Below, piece by piece: positions 6,074 through 6,074 of a stretch of 6,074 nt of DNA. The stretch is from Campylobacterales bacterium (lineage in GTDB: Bacteria; Campylobacterota; Campylobacteria; Campylobacterales; Hydrogenimonadaceae). Each line of letters starts with the position of its first letter. The stretch's first letter is position 1. The stretch is taken from contig JAMONQ010000175.1 in NCBI GenBank assembly GCA_027065635.1, positions 1 to 6,074 of the forward strand. Reading direction: 5' to 3'. Position numbers and translations under genes: made by a program. The notes beneath the pieces were generated by a model. That model had not been told where the DNA came from. It ran no database searches and saw nothing but the letters and a program-made list of their open reading frames with translations.

Positions 6074-6074
6074 A

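Overview
The window carries a leftward (minus-strand) assimilatory sulfate reduction operon followed, on the same strand, by a gene for a small secreted tetraheme cytochrome c. The gene set and order (DUF2061 protein, cysH, cysD, cysN, nitrite/sulfite reductase), the moderate GC content, the Shine-Dalgarno motifs and the style of the cytochrome all suggest a Campylobacterota (epsilonproteobacterial) chemolithotroph of the Sulfurimonas/Sulfurovum/Hydrogenimonas kind. That taxonomic call is an inference from memory of such gene clusters, not a database result.

Layout from the right (upstream) end: a 75-residue DUF2061 membrane protein (5846-6073, starting at the window edge); cysH, an APS-type reductase with all the cysteines of a [4Fe-4S] enzyme (5111-5836); cysD (4180-5100) and cysN (2639-4156), the two subunits of ATP sulfurylase; and a siroheme/[4Fe-4S] nitrite/sulfite reductase (1038-2615). 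Gaps between these genes are 9, 10, 23 and 23 nt, and each internal gene has its own Shine-Dalgarno sequence, so they look like one transcription unit. Its promoter lies beyond the right edge. Together they take sulfate to APS (CysDN), APS to sulfite (CysH) and sulfite to sulfide (siroheme reductase). No APS kinase is present, which fits a reductase that uses APS directly.

A 110-nt gap (928-1037) then holds a candidate extended -10 promoter and a very good Shine-Dalgarno site for the cytochrome gene (163-927). The cytochrome has a signal peptide, four CxxCH motifs and exactly four other histidines in the mature chain, arranged as two similar diheme modules. That is what an all-bis-histidine tetraheme protein needs, and it recalls the Geobacter OmcE family, whose members polymerise into extracellular cytochrome filaments. 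This is the most interesting lead in the window. The last 162 bases hold two strong hairpins just after the cytochrome stop and, near the left edge, an AT-rich 13-bp tandem repeat with duplicated TATAAT boxes that may be a promoter for a gene outside the window. I saw no tRNA, rRNA, CRISPR array, insertion sequence or broken gene.
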